A stretch of 64,000 nucleotides of DNA from Mucor racemosus (Eukaryota > Mucoromycota > Mucoromycetes > Mucorales > Mucoraceae), in assembly GCA_027405735.1 (NCBI GenBank), contig JAPEHQ010000001.1, positions 496,001 to 560,000 of the forward strand, written 5' to 3'. The translations under genes and the position numbers were made by a program. Below the pieces are notes generated by a model that ran no database searches, was not told the DNA's origin, and saw only the letters and a list, made by a program, of their open reading frames with translations. Shown here piece after piece: positions 23,828-37,000 of the stretch. Numbering within the stretch: position 1 is the stretch's first letter; each line of letters starts with the position of its first letter.

Positions 23828-26514
23828 TATAAATTATTTAATAAGAAAAAGGAAAAGTTGAAGAGAGTGGGGAAAAATGAGTTTTATACAAATAAGTGGG
23901 GAAAAATTAATATTTTTTTTTTTATTTACTTTTTTAAATAGGGCCCTCTCCCTTTTTGCCCGGGTGACGACGGCGGTAGAGGGATTTGTATTCAATAACT
24001 CGGGATATATTTTTAACGTGTTCTTCGGCGGAAGACAAATATATAAAGCCTTTAGTAGGTGATGTCAATGAACTACATCCGTGGTTTCCCGTTGAAATTT
24101 TATTCAAGAATTTTTGCCTTTTGATTACTTTTACAAATTTTTCGATCTATCTCGGAAGTTTGTTGCCATAGCAACAAAATCCAAGTTCAAGTCCAGACCA
24201 GGGTCATTCAATTATCATGTAAAAATGTAATAACTACTGACCCTTGCTCATTACGATGAACAATCATTCCTTTCAAAAGGGTAGGGCGGAATAGATTTTA
24301 TTTTTATTTTGAGCATCCGGGCAAACCCGCTTTTTATATTATAAAATGCGGGGAAATTTACTTTGAAAAGTGTCACAATAAATTTCTTTTTCTCACTAAA
24401 AATGACCTTCTACATGATTAAATTAACGTGTACCAAAAAGTATATAAATAGTGAGTAACTTTTAAAGACAAATTGAATTCCTGAAATCCTCGCATTTCGA
24501 TTGTTGGGCCTCAGGAAAAAATCAAAAGACGCTTAACAATTATTATTATATAATCAATCTGAACTCTGATTTGTGCATTATAAAGTTACATTTGAACACA
24601 AAACTCACAACGATAAACCCCACGTTTTGTTCGTTGGTACCATTACTTTTGATAAAGTCATATAAAATATGGCACGCCGAATAAATGACCCCAGGTCTAG
24701 TGTACTTGTAATGCATAAAAGGTAATTTTCTAGGTTTACATTTCATTTATTCGGAGTTAACCCTATATCCTCTCGTCGGCTAATGTTTCTAGTTGCTAAA
24801 TTTGCTGTCAGTGCTTTTTTCATAATTTTCTAGCTGGGCATTCCTTTTGAGGAAGGCATTTAGAGTATTCGTACGTCATTAAAAGATGATCTTTAAGGTT
24901 CATTTCTGGGTTGACTTTCTTGGTGGATATGCATTGATATCTATTTTGTAACACCATGGCCAATTTTAATGATTGACTATCATGTAAATTGAAGATACCG
25001 TTTTTAATTCAGGGACAAGATGCTTGTTATCTTTGATATTTATTTTATTTTTAAAAAGGTACTACACATTGTTATGTTGTGGTTGATCATCAGATGCTCA
25101 CATAATGATACAAAAATAAAAAATAAAAAAACAAAGCTTAATACAGAGTCTGCAGATGTTCTACACTAAGTTGGCTTACCTGGGAATAAATTGCTAAAAA
25201 TCTTGCTCATGTATCTGTATCATGCATATATTGATCAAATGGTATTTCAAAAAATTTTGATCATTATAACTCCAAAAAGAACCCCCACATTATTGAATTC
25301 TTTGTTCGCTGCTTGAATACCCCAGACTTTATGAATGGTGATACTGAGTTGGTAACAATTGGGTAATTTAAAAAAAGGGTCCTCATCATTCACTGCAAAG
25401 TGACATTATCATTATTCGAATAACCAGGTATTTTACAAAAAAAAACTACCTTTTTCCTATGATATCATAGTGGGATCTTGAATTGAGAAGACTTTATGTA
25501 CGGTACATGGTCATTAGCCAACAAACCCAAATTAGTTACACACAATTAAAGTTTCCTGATAGATATAATGTTGGTACTACTAGATACCAAAGTATTCAAA
25601 AATAAAAGATGTAGCTGACCGTAATGATGATAGGGTATCCAAAATGTTATTATCTCAGCCGATAAGCATACTGTAAATATATTTCAGTATTCTTTAGTGC
25701 TCCTTCAAAAGGGATCGTCTTTAATTTGGGTTTGTTTATTACCATTTCAAGTTATATCCTTTTAGTGTTTCTCAAGTTTTGATTTATAACAATTGTCTGT
25801 ATCAAGACATTGAACTACAGAAATTCAGGCAAAAATGGTGTTACTATTTGTATGTAAAGCATTTTTCCAGGTACTTTATCTCAAGCTAAATAGAAACAAT
25901 ATCTCTGAATATAATTATCATCACATTTGCTTTGTAAAGATATTTTTTTCTACCAATTTTTTAAATGAAATCTATCCAATTCGCAAAGAATCGTGCTGGC
26001 TTGTTGGATCGAGAAAATTAAATAACAGCCATATTTTAAAGAATTTTTAAACAGTGATTAAATCCAATAGCACAATTATTTTGGCTATTATAGGTAATTT
26101 ACTCTTGTAAAAATTATCATAATATTTTATTTCGCTTGCTTCATAAAAAAAAGTGGCTGTAACTTTGTTATGCAAATAGAGTCGCCCATGGCCAGTACAT
26201 GTTTTCACTATTTAAATGTCAGCGTCAAAAGTGAAGATTAACAATGTCAGACTCTTTTTATTTTGCAATGAAAGCAATCATTATTGTAAGGGCTAATATC
26301 AAGAAAATACGTAATTATAGCTTTTATACAAATTTTATTCAAATAAAATATTTTAATGCAATTTTGGTAATAAAAAGCCGACCAATTAAGCACAATGTGG
26401 GTACCTTTTTTAAAGTGACCGCATCCAAAGGAAAAAGTTCATGTAATTAGGCGCTTGAAAAAAAAAAAAAAAAAAATCGTGTTATTCTTATTATACCATT
26501 GTCTAAACTTCAGC
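23828..26514. other. Divergent-promoter region between KGD2 and the TFIIIC gene
   Basis: About 2.7 kb separate two divergently transcribed genes. The KGD2-proximal part contains a short GC-rich island (23940-23980). The rest is AT-rich with only frames below 75 codons and no motif. An A run (26459-26476) precedes the TFIIIC start. I recognise no further gene or repeat. Confidence 0.5.
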
Positions 26515-28570
26515 ATGTCAGATTTAAAGGATCACAAGGCAAAATATAATCTGTGGAAACCGCCTCTCGAAGGATTGGACTTTGATTTTGAAGGACCTAG
26601 TGCTGATTATTTACTTGATATGTCGTATGTTTTCGACCAAGCAGTATATCAGGATGTCCACGCCGTCAAAGAAGATTGGAGTCTCGTTGATCAAAGGTAA
26701 AATACCATGGTATTTCCTTGTTGCTTTGATTAATTTGAGTTTTAGTGAAGCAGTGCCTTATTTACCCTCAAGAACAGAATCTTTGAGAGTAACGCTTGGA
26801 ATAGACGAGAAAAAGACCACAGATATACCTACCGGTCAATCAGTAAAATTAGGTAGACCTATTTTCTTTATATCAATTGGAATTGTGTACTGATAAATGA
26901 TAAAAATAGACGATTATTTCAAATTTAAAAAAGGATATGTGCTTAATACCGGAGGAAGCATTTGGGGTCTGGATTTCGTACCAAAGTCATATAATGATTC
27001 TGACCCGAATACACAATATCTCGCTGTCGCTGGATATAAAGGATCAATAACAGAACACCATGGATTGGACGAAATACTAGCGACTGGATCATATAAGAAT
27101 GCTATTCAAATTTGGAAATTAAAGTTATCGACCAAACAGCCATCCGAGGATCCTATTTTAGACCTGTGTTTACTGCATGATTTTGGTGTAATTCATGATT
27201 TAAAGTGGTGCCCTTATGGCGCTTATGAAGAGGGGGTAAGAAAAGAAACAAAAAATACGATTTCAAAAGGATTAATTGAAATATAAGGATGTGAGTGAAG
27301 GTTTACCTAAATTAGGCATTTTAGCGATAACATGTGGTGATGGTACATTAAGAACCTTGGTAGTGCCTCATCCAAATGCTGTCAGAAAATACATGTGCCC
27401 TAAAAATGTTGATCCAAAAGGAACATTATATTGTAAGTGAAGGAGGTTTTGGATAGGTTCAAATCGAGTCTAACAGAGATTTAAATATTAGTACGCATTG
27501 AATCATCCAGATGTACTTTTGCACTCAAAGCTACAAAATCGTTAGTTATATCATGGGGTGGACATAAGAAAATAGCAGCTGGTTATACGAATGGTAAGCC
27601 ATTCGACACTCATATTGCTAGATTTCATTAACGAGAAATATAGGTGTTGTTGCTGTATGGGATATGGAATCAGCGCTTAAAAATGACGAAGCAAATATAG
27701 TAGAAAAATCAAAAAAGCATTTGAAAACATCCTTTGCTTTCCTAGATTCCAGTGCCAGATGTATATCATGGCAAGGCCACGATGACCCAAATAGGCTGGT
27801 TGTTGGAGGGTATGATGGCAAATTAATTCTAGTAGATATAGATGATCCATTCATGTATTTACTATTGCACAGATCCAGAGGTAAAATTTGGATATTGTTT
27901 GTGCAATTATGTATTAATTTTTTTATCTATTTTAGCCATTATGTCTTCTTGCGCATGGGCAGGACACTCAGTGATGATGATGTTTTGCGATGGTGAAAAT
28001 ATGAGTCGAGGTATCTCTGTAAATATAGATGGTTCATTTTCAATGGGAAAATATGGTGATTTAGCTGGTGTGTGTTGGTCTATGGCGATATCTGAATTTC
28101 ATGGTCAGTTTGCATCTGGCACAGCAACTGGATATGTGTATTCGAGTAACGCATATCAGGCCAAGGCAAGAACATTAGTGAATACTGGAAATGTCGTGAC
28201 TAGACTCTTTTATGATGAAGCTACAAACGAATATCGATATATTGATGGCATGGGATTAATGGTAAAATTATTAGCTTTTACAACTTGATCCATTTATTGA
28301 AAATATATCCAATAGAATATGTCAGAGTTTAAAGCTATCCCATCATTTCGAGTATATGGTAAAACACATATGGCAATTCAAAGGGTAACTAAATTATGTC
28401 AATATTATTGGTTGTACAAACATATATATTAATCAGGATAATCGTTTTTTTTCTTTTCTTTTTAGGTTGTTTGGAATCCAAATCGACCTACATGTGGATT
28501 TCTTGCTTCTGGTGGATCATCAGGATTATGTCGTATAGAGTTTGAAGGCAGAGGAAGTAAATGGGTATAA
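26515..28570 (+). CDS. TFIIIC WD40 subunit, Tfc6/GTF3C2-like
   Basis: TFIIIC binds the A and B boxes of tRNA genes to recruit TFIIIB and RNA polymerase III; this subunit belongs to its B-box-binding half. Nine exons (26515-26696, 26746-26852, 26910-27235, 27288-27432, 27492-27593, 27644-27880, 27936-28261, 28316-28384, 28466-28570) splice with all phases consistent to 532 residues. WD-type blades are visible: SIWGLDFVP with YLAVAGYKG, ILATGSYKNAIQIWKL, HDLKWCPYGA, ILAITCGDGTLRTLVV, VVAVWDME, CISWQGHDD with LVVGGYDGKL, and VVWNPNRPTCGFLASGG. The GSIWGLDFVP start, the H-D-LKWCP segment and the C-terminal WNPN segment are features I associate with Tfc6/GTF3C2. A different WD40 protein is possible but less likely. 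Confidence 0.8.
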
Positions 28571-28790
28571 ATAAATGGATAAAGGTTCAGGCATCTTTAT
28601 TATCTTTTGAAAGGGGATCGTGGGATCGTATTTGTTTTTCTTTCCCCCCCTCTTTCATTCTTTTTTGTTGGCGGGACTAATATAGACCAATCGAACTGTT
28701 GAAAAAAAGTATAAAAGCTCATAATTTGTGTAATGATAATCTCTTTCTTCTTCTTTTTCCTTGTGTACATATTATAATAATACTAATAAA

Positions 28791-29543
28791 ATGACTGCCG
28801 TTAGTACAACAATTGATTTTGAAGCTTCAATTAATGAAAAATCACAATATAATGTCCAAGAAATCGAAGACGTCGATCAAAAATTATCTGACCAAGAAGA
28901 ATCAATCAAATTAATTCAGGAACTTCGTTCCTCTGATGATTGGGAAGAAGTGATAGCTTATGAGCATTTGTCTGATTCAGCTAGATCACATTCACTCACT
29001 GCTACAACATTGAGAGGTCCTGGTTTAATTGCCAAGAGACCTATCAAGTTTTTCAACAAAGAAAAGACTTCATGTGTCATGTTTACCCATTTTGGGACTA
29101 ATTTGTAAGCAACAATAAACAAACTAACCCCTTGATAATATATGTATTAATCTTTTATCTTGTGCGTTGCATAGATGTGGTCATGATGGTATTATTCATG
29201 GCGGTTTGGCTGCTACTGTATTAGATGAAATGTTGGCTTACGTGGTAAAGTACATGGTACATTTTTGATTTGGCTTCTTTAAACTCTAATCACTGTTATC
29301 ATATAGACAATTCCAAGCTTACCTGGGTTCACTGGATTTACTGCTAATTTGAATGTTAACTATCGTAAGCCTATTCGTTCTGATCAATGGGTTGTTATTC
29401 GTGGTGAATTAGAAAAACTTGAAGGTAGAAAAGCTTGGGGAAAGGCTTGGATTGAGACTATTGACGATACACCTGTCATTTTGACTGAAGCAACCGCACT
29501 TTATATCAGTCCTCGTACTCAAGGACCTGTTACAAAGTTTTAA
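28791..29543 (+). CDS. Hotdog-fold acyl-CoA thioesterase family protein
   Basis: Hotdog thioesterases hydrolyse acyl-CoA esters. Three exons (28791-29104, 29175-29244, 29307-29543) give 206 residues. The N-terminal third is acidic and probably flexible. The fold begins around residue 98, with the active-site motif CGHDGIIHGGLAATVLDEM (HGG at residues 113-115, Asp122, Glu123). Then come the central strands (TANLNVNYRKPIRSDQ) and a C-terminal WGKAWIET strand, as in PaaI/THEM4-type proteins. The start at 28791 was chosen as the first Met followed by a non-hydrophobic sequence; one upstream in-frame Met exists at 28761. A 220-bp gap separates it from the TFIIIC stop on the same strand. The substrate cannot be told from the sequence. 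Confidence 0.85.
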
Positions 29544-29909
29544 GGTTACGATACCTTATCAATAGAATATTCTTTAAACATTAATAAACCTTTATATTAT
29601 AAAGTCCAGCCTAAAATCGTTTATGGCTTAATTAATTGTTGTCTATTGTCTTTTATTTGATGCTACCCCTATACAATTGTTTCGATAATTCTGGGCTGAC
29701 ACTGCAAAGCTGGCAAATGTAGAGCAAGTTTGGCACACACAATTTGTGTTGCATAAAATTCGAAAACAAGTAAAAATAGGATTGATTTTTGATTGCTGCT
29801 CAGCTTTTTTTTTTTCCAAAAAAATAACAACAAAATCAAAATATATATGCATGTATTTGAGATGTTCAAGTATAATCCAGGGATGTGTTTTCTGAAATAA
29901 CCATCCCCT
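29544..29909. other. 3' flank of the thioesterase gene
   Basis: An AATAAA signal at about 29582 fits polyadenylation of the thioesterase transcript. The remainder is AT-rich and borders repeat A copy 3. No gene is seen. Confidence 0.55.
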
Positions 29910-30916
29910 ATCAGTTGGTATAATCTTTTTAGTGCTAATGTCTCAGATTTTTACGCGTATTTCACTACTAAAGGATTGAAAACTTTGAGGCCTTATATCT
30001 CCAGAAAAAATTAAAATATACTAACACTTTTTAATAATAAAACTTACTTGTTTTGAAGTGCTCTATAATATAGCTTAATATAAAAAAATTCTGAGCACTT
30101 TTACTTTTTTTTCATTTTTTTGGGCATTTTTGTAGTAGATTTCAGAATATTTGTTAAATTGAGTAGTAGTTTTTTTTTACTCATATCATCGAGCTCGTTA
30201 AGTTCTCTCGGACCCAATTTAGATTTTCTTAAAATATTGATTTTTCGTGGAGATATCCTCAAAAATGTGTACAAAGAGACACCTTCGTTTTTAACCTCAA
30301 ATTTTCCCTTGTATACCCTCATCCCAAATTCTGAATTTGAAAAAAAAATTGACAAAAATCTTGTTTTCTCTACGACAAATGCAGCTAGAAGGCTCAGCAA
30401 TAGCTCGATTGATAGATAATTTTGTTTTATATTATTCCCATTATTTATTTTTGAAACATGTTTATAAAAAATGATGTGTAACTTCAAAAAACCTCCAAAA
30501 CTTCAATCGTCTTTTGTGCAAAATTTAATGCGAAGCGTTTGTTTGAATTTTGGTTAAATATATGCAGAATTCAAAACTGTATAAAAATTATTTAATGATC
30601 TATTTCAACTTACTTTGCAGTTCATGAGCCATTAAGCAATTTTGTTTTTTTGATCAATTTCTGGTCGATTTGTCAGATCGATTTTAAAACCCAGTTACCA
30701 TAAGGTTAAGCGATAATATGAACTATCATTTTGGTTATCTCGTTGAAAAATCAATATTTCTTGTCGAAACAAAAACTTCTGAGTAGTGTAGAGGTGGATC
30801 TATCGTGTGAATATAGTAACTTAATACTTCAATTTAGATGCTCAATTTTTTATAATCAATTTTAGGTAAATCTTGGTCAATTCTAGTCAATATTTGGCCA
30901 GTGCACTTATATTCTA

Positions 30917-31817
30917 ACGTGCCACCAGCTTTAAATCTGTGTAAACTTTAATTTTGTTTCAATTTTTATTTATTTTGGAACTCCGCCATTTCAATATATA
31001 TATTTTTTTTGGAGGCATCTCATGGCAGATAATGTAGCTCATTTGTTATTTGAGAGATTGAGAAGTATAATAAGTTTAAACAAACATTTTATTTTTATAA
31101 CAAATCTTTAGGACTTCTAAATTTTCTGTGAGATAAATATTTTTTTTGACAAATTTCTTAACTTCTTGGACAACTTCTCTACATTTGCTATAAGCTTCGA
31201 TGTAGTCCATCGACCTTCTGAAATAATGTCTGATTTGAGTCAGGTTACCAGAGGTATCCAGAAAAGAATGGATGTTTTTCTCCAGAGACTTGAATGTATA
31301 GTCACATCGCAAACGAGCTTCCCTCTTGGCAGCACCACAGTACATTTTGATCCAATTGCATTCGCAATGGTATTTTGGGTATCAGTAAAATGATTTTATA
31401 ATAAAAATAACAATTAAAGTCATAATAATTGTTCACAAAGGTTTAAATAATGATTGTTATGGCTCTGATTTATTATATCTTTATTTTTCGGAAAGTTGAT
31501 AGCGAAAATGCTGATTTCACGCATTGCTTACGTAAGCTGGGTTTAAGGTAAGGAGGTTATGTGTCACAGAGTATCCTTGTTTCAAAAGTTACCCTCACCT
31601 AAGAGCACACAGCTTAAATTTTGAAATACCGTCTATTTTCAAGGGCTATCAACAGAATGATTTTATAGTAAAATTAAGTATTCGAGCCATAACAATTGTT
31701 TACAAAGGTTTAAATAATGATTGTTATGGATTTTTTTTATTGTATCGTTAGTTTTGGGTGAGTTGATAGCTCTTAAAAAAAGTTAAAATTTGTGCAGATT
31801 TAAAGCTGGTGGCACGT
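30917..31817 (-). mobile_element. 901-bp IS630/Tc1-like DNA transposon remnant in repeat A
   Basis: The ends form a perfect 23-bp inverted repeat (30917-30939 and 31795-31817), starting ACGTGCCACCAGCTTTAAAT and flanked by TA. The block is absent from repeat A copy 2, confirming insertion. The interior holds a transposase C-terminal fragment on the minus strand and a direct repeat of about 75 bp (near 31390-31465 and 31651-31725). It is too short to be autonomous. Confidence 0.82.
31076..31390 (-). pseudogene. C-terminal fragment of a DDE transposase
   Basis: The minus strand reads YPKYHCECNWIKMYCGAAKR, then YTFKSLEKN and RRSMDYIEAYSK. This matches the C-terminal pattern HPKFHCELNFIEMxWGAAKR...RKSWRYIDAY known from fungal and animal DDE transposases. 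The position expected to hold the catalytic Glu (NFIE) reads NWIK, and the N-terminal two thirds are missing. It lies inside the 901-bp TIR-bounded element and is certainly inactive. The exact superfamily is uncertain; the TA target suggests IS630-Tc1-mariner. Confidence 0.6.
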
Positions 31818-32249
31818 TAGAGCTAATATATGTATTTTCCGAGATATATCGATTACCTATAAAGTGAAGGTATGCCTTTAAAGATTTTACATAATCCGAT
31901 TCAATATTGGGCAAAAACATTCGAAAGCATTTAAAAACTATCCGAAGCAGCCTACTTTTATAACCACAAAAAGTCTACAACAAAAACCCTATATCAGCGA
32001 ATTTGAATCCTAATAACTTCCAAATTTACATGAGAGTAGGGACGCCTCTTGGCACGCTAATGTTAGAGGGAAACGTCCACAACCTACCGTGTGTCGAGAA
32101 AATGATTGCTAAGGTGCATCTATAGCTTACTGCGCATTTTCATTAAAGCCAATTTAAATACGACCTTTATGAAAATACTAATCCAAATAAGCTGCCACTC
32201 TACATGTATATAGATATAAATAGATACTACAAGTATTTCAGATATTAGG

Positions 32250-32423
32250 TGTTATATCAGTATCTAGATGATATAGCGCTACAGTAGCCGTATTATCAGG
32301 ATATTGTTATTGTTATTGTTACACCATTAATAGCTGTTTTATCGCTTGATAATCTCATTCTCTACATTGAATAAAACCTCGCCTTTTACTCTTGCCTAGT
32401 TCTTATCAGTTTTGGTAAAACAT
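32250..32423. mobile_element. 174-bp solo LTR inserted in repeat A copy 3
   Basis: The block begins TGTTAT and ends AAAACA, so its ends are TGTT..AACA. It is absent from repeat A copy 2 at the corresponding site, and is flanked by ttagg (32245-32249) and ttaga (32424-32428), a 5-bp target duplication with one mismatch. A second member of the family lies at 54706-54886. AATAAA near the right end is a candidate polyadenylation signal. No internal region remains, so it is a recombined solo LTR or a very short non-autonomous element. Confidence 0.8.
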
Positions 32424-32848
32424 TAGATTTCCTAGGCTGTTGTGCATTTGGTAAGTTTGAACAACAATTTGGGTACCTGGTATTTACAATTACTATGGTC
32501 AGCAAGCTCATCAGTCCTAGCTGAATATGGGTTCAAATAACTTTCCGTTGCAATGGCAGGTACTTCTGGTGTCAATGCACAGAATTGCAAAAGGTTTAGC
32601 CTACCCGAGTTGCGGTGGAAATGGAGAAATGATAACTCGTACTTGTTGAAATTGTTTTGTATGAATTATTTCAGATATTCTTTGAAAATTTCTATAAAAT
32701 CAAATAATGGTTCGAGATTAAATTTTGAAGTTGCACTTAATGCACAGTAGATGTATGAAGACCATATCTTGTTTTCATAAGCTAAAAGCTGTTTTTGAAG
32801 GATTTTAGACACGTTTTTCAAAAAAAAAGCCCATTCTTCTTAGTGATC

Positions 32849-33095
32849 GCAATCGAGCAGTGCGAGCATAAGCGAGCGAGCGAGCCCTATGCTTGGGCTC
32901 GCTTGAATTATAATTTTTTCAGGAAATTACTTGCTTGGGCTCGCTTGATTAACTTTTTTTAAAAAATTTCTGCTTGGTGCTCGGTAAAAACATAGGAAGC
33001 TCGCTTGCATACCTGCTCGATATGCTCTAATTCAATGGAGGCTCGCTTACCTAAAAACTTGACTCGCTCGCTTGCTTGATTAAAAAGTTAATTCA
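32849..33095. repeat. Left subterminal GCTTG/GCTCG array of the hAT element
   Basis: About eight GCTTG and seven GCTCG pentamers, plus several reversed CGAGC copies at the extreme end, are packed into roughly 250 bp of otherwise AT-rich DNA. Subterminal short repeats are known transposase-binding sites in hAT elements such as Ac, so this array is probably bound by the zinc-finger domain of the encoded transposase (inference). Confidence 0.8.
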
Positions 33096-33464
33096 AGCAT
33101 GTTACACAAGTAAATACAGTTTATCCCAGCTATTTATAGTAATATTTATAATTTCAAATCTGTTGACATATTTTGTTATGATGTATAGATAAAATTTATT
33201 GTCATTGAGGAGTGAAACATGATATAACATGTTGGTATTAAAAATAAGAGGAAATTGAGCTATATATAAATTAAAATAAAAAAATAAGAATGAATGGTTT
33301 CAAACCACCAAAAGTATTAATGATAGCAAAGTAAAAATATTCGAATATGCATTCAATAAAAGTACAAAAAGGTTGAAAGAGTAAAAAATATAAAGTAAGA
33401 GTAATGCATATTTGTAAAATATTATGCACAAACAAAGAAAAAAGTAAATCGCACATCAAAGTAT

Positions 33465-33880
33465 ATCCAGAAAAGTACCAAACAAAGAAACAATAAGACT
33501 ACATGAAACCAGAAAGTATCAAGCAAAGAAGCAATAAGGCGACATGAATCTAGAAAAGCATCCAGCAAAAAAAAAAAACAAGGCGACATGAATCTAGAAA
33601 AACACCAAACAAAGAAACAGTAAAACAACATGAATCCAGAAAAGCACCAAGCAAAGAAACAATAAGGCTACATGAATCTAGAAAAGTGTCCAGCAAAAAA
33701 AAACAAGGCGACATGAAACCAGAAAAGTATCCAGCAAAGAAAAAACAAGGCGACATGAATCTAGAAAAACACCAAGCAAAGAAAAAACAAGGCGACATGA
33801 ATCTAGAAAAGCACCAAGCGAAGAAACAGTAAAATAGCATGAATCCAGAAAAGTACCAAGCAAAGAAATACCAAGATATT
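33465..33880. repeat. 42-bp minisatellite inside the hAT element
   Basis: About ten head-to-tail units of roughly 42 bp follow the pattern accaagcaaagaaacaataa, then ggcgacatgaatctagaaaag. Units vary by substitutions and by length changes in their A runs. There are no unique spacers. It lies between the transposase stop codon and the left element end. Because 42 is divisible by three, long periodic frames appear on the minus strand, but I regard these as by-products. Confidence 0.85.
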
Positions 33881-33896
33881 TGGGGAAGCAGGATAG

Positions 33897-33917
33897 AAAG
33901 GGAGAGAAAGATAAAGA

Positions 33918-33983
<66 letters not shown>

Positions 33984-33991
33984 AGATACCA
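33897..33991. repeat. (GA)n microsatellite
   Basis: An almost pure AG dinucleotide run with short interruptions adjoins the minisatellite. The serine/leucine-only frames on the minus strand are artefacts of it. Confidence 0.9.
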
Positions 33992-34091
33992 ATAGAAGAA
34001 ACAACCAATATACAAAAGTGAGATTACCAGAGAAAGAAAAAATAATACAATGATTAAGAAAGAGAAATATATACACCAAAAAACGACACAA

Positions 34092-37000
34092 CTAAATTGA
34101 CTCGAGGTTGTCAATCTCATCAACCCAGTATGACAAAAGCATCATGTTTTTTATATTTTCACTTGTCAAGCGATTCCTCTCATTGGTTATAAATCTTTTC
34201 GATCTGCTGAATACTCTTTCACAACTTGTCGAGGACGCTACTACACTCAAATAATCTGATGCCATATTTGCAAGATTGGAAGATCCAGTAACGCTTGCAG
34301 TTTTCCAGAACATCAACTCCCTTGAAATTGGATTAAGTCCATGCGACTCTTCCAGGCCCTTTTCCCACCAAAGGATGTCATCCTCAGAAGCATGTTCTAC
34401 TGATTGCGATTGCTGAAATACCTGATGTTGTTGCAGTTGAAGTGGTGCTGCTTTGATATACATATCTAGCTGATCCACAAAATTTTCAGTGTAATTCTGA
34501 GATTGTTCATGTACTATCTTTCGTCTTACATAGCGCACTTGCTGTTCGTAATCAAATTCTTCTTCGCTATCATCCTGCTCATCAAATTCATCAGGAACTG
34601 AAATATTGTACTGATTAGATGCTTCATTGGTGGCATTTGGATTGTACTTTTTCCAAGCATTTTTCACTGCTTCTTCCGCCTGTGTTTCGTAAGGTTCGCC
34701 CCAATTTTCGGACTTCCAATAACTGAACCTGTATGATGGGTCCAGTGCTGTAGCAACTGGATAAATGTCACTTGTGCCTGTTTTTGAGTAGTAGCTTGTC
34801 AATTTCAAGTACGCAAAAAAGCATCCTTTCACCATGTTGTCATGAATACTTGTGGTGTTCATTCTTTTGATAGATTCTCCATACATTGATTTGAACTCAT
34901 CAAAACTGATTTGCATTAAATCTTGAGCACCACTACGAGTACGACCAGAAGCAGAAGGTACACGACATGGATCGATGCCAGGAGTGGGGTGGAGAGAACA
35001 ATGTTTAAATGACTTCCTTATCTTGCGCTCTAGCAATGTAAATAGTATGTTATATTTAAAAATAACCTCGTTGATTGTGGGATATCTAACATAAAAATTG
35101 TAAAGTCAATGTCTATTCACTTAACTAATTCAAAATATAAAAAAAAAACTTACTTTTGGCCAGACATCCAACGTGATACAATTTCAAATGGTTCTAAAAC
35201 TTTCACAATTTCCTTCAAGTATGCTACATCTTGATCGTCTAAATAATATTTCCCAAGTTTTTCAGTGAAGCTACGGTGCATACATGTAGCATTAAATGCT
35301 TCGACTTGTTGAAGGCCCCTTTTGATCATGTAAAAGCTAGAGTTCCAACGTGTTTTATTATCGAGTATCATTCGCAACGCAGGGATGTCGACACATTTAC
35401 ATTCTAAAATGTATTGGCGAGTGATTGTTGATGAGGCCCTAAAAGGTTTGTATTTAATTTCAATATTCAAAGCACAAAATACATGTAAATATTACCTGAT
35501 TCTAACAATTCCTGCTCTTAATCTGTTTAATGGATTACTATCTCTAGTTACATGACCAATGGCAGATTCAACATCTTCGTTATCTTCATGGTCTTCACGA
35601 GCTCTAAGCAAATATACAGACTCTTCATTGGTCGGTGCTTGATTAGTAAAACCGGCATTTAACATTGCTGTAACTGCTAAATTCAAGGTGTGTGCAAAGC
35701 ACCTTATCCAATGTTGATTAGGATCAAAATTTGGTATCAGAAGAGCCAGTTCTTCTGCCATTGCCTTCATATTTGATGCGGAATCCGAAGTGATTGTGAA
35801 TAATTTTGATTGTATTTCATAATCAATAAGTAATTTATGCACAACTTCAGCAATGTTTTTACCTTTATTGTTAATATGGTAAAGAAGAAAAAATTGTATC
35901 AGTTAATCACAATCTATCAAGATTTAAAATGACAACTTACCAGTATGTGTATTCATTAATACCTCAAACCCCAAAAGAACTTGCTTTGGTCTAAAATCTT
36001 TATCAATGAAGTGACAAACAACCCCCAAATAATCAGATGAGCCATTTGTTCCAGATGAGCTTGTCCAGACATCCATAGTTAAATTTACTTTTGTTTGTCT
36101 TTTCAAAACAGAAATGATCCTTGTTTTGTAATCAATGGCTTTTGATCGGATTTTAGAGGCAAGGGTATTAGCCGAGTAAACTTGTACAATGTTTGGTGAT
36201 GCAGCTCTTCTAACTAAGTTTAATAAATGACGAAATTCATAGTTATTGACAAATGTATGGGGAAGAGAATTCTTCAAGATTAATTTTATCAGAGCATCAT
36301 TGAACATTTCTTTTGTTACAGAATAAGATTCAGGTGTTGTATTATCTGATGATCCAACAACCAAATGACGATCAAGAGAGCCTACAGCTGTTGCTCTCGG
36401 TTTTCCATTTTGTTCCCAAAGATTAAGAGCTATGGATAGATATAAAGGTATATATTAGCCTTAGTAAATTATAAAACATCAAATGTTAACAACTAACCTA
36501 TTGAGCCATCCATATTATGCTTTCTTTTTGCATGTCGAAGAATTGACGTAGTAGCAGATCTTGAATATGATTCCTTACAGTTAACTCTATCCACGTTACA
36601 ATGATATAAGTCACCAATCACTTTGGCATAGCCATACCTAAGGATCCAAGAAATTGATTGACCTCTACGAGAATTATCACCACCAAAAAAGGTATTATCA
36701 AGATATTCTCCTGGGATTGGGAAACTTACTTCACCACCTTGTTGATTTGATAAAGAAGCTTGAGATTGATTCAATAATGAGGCTGCAACATTTACTTGAT
36801 TAGATGAGGAAGCTACAGCGGATGAATGGGATTGATCTGATGATGAAGGAAGAAGAGGATCAAGAGGTGGTGGTACTAAAGTACCAGCATTACCAATTGA
36901 AAAATCAACATTCTCAGTAAAGGTGGATTCTCCTGCAAAATCAAAAGGATTATGGTTGGACTGGCCAGGAGCATAGAGTATATCATCTAATACTGATGTT

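Noticed and set aside
26582..26893. Plus-strand frame of 103 codons overlapping TFIIIC exons 1 and 2
   Set aside because: It reads through intron 1 in another frame; the spliced frame carries the recognisable protein.
33465..33880. Regular repeats resembling a CRISPR array
   Set aside because: Units are contiguous, imperfect and have no unique spacers, and the genome is eukaryotic.
33550..34123. Several overlapping minus-strand frames of 100-150 codons made of Ser, Leu, Phe and Cys repeats
   Set aside because: They are translations of the 42-bp minisatellite and the (GA)n run. The 42-bp period keeps frames open without selection, and no start context or exon chain supports a protein.
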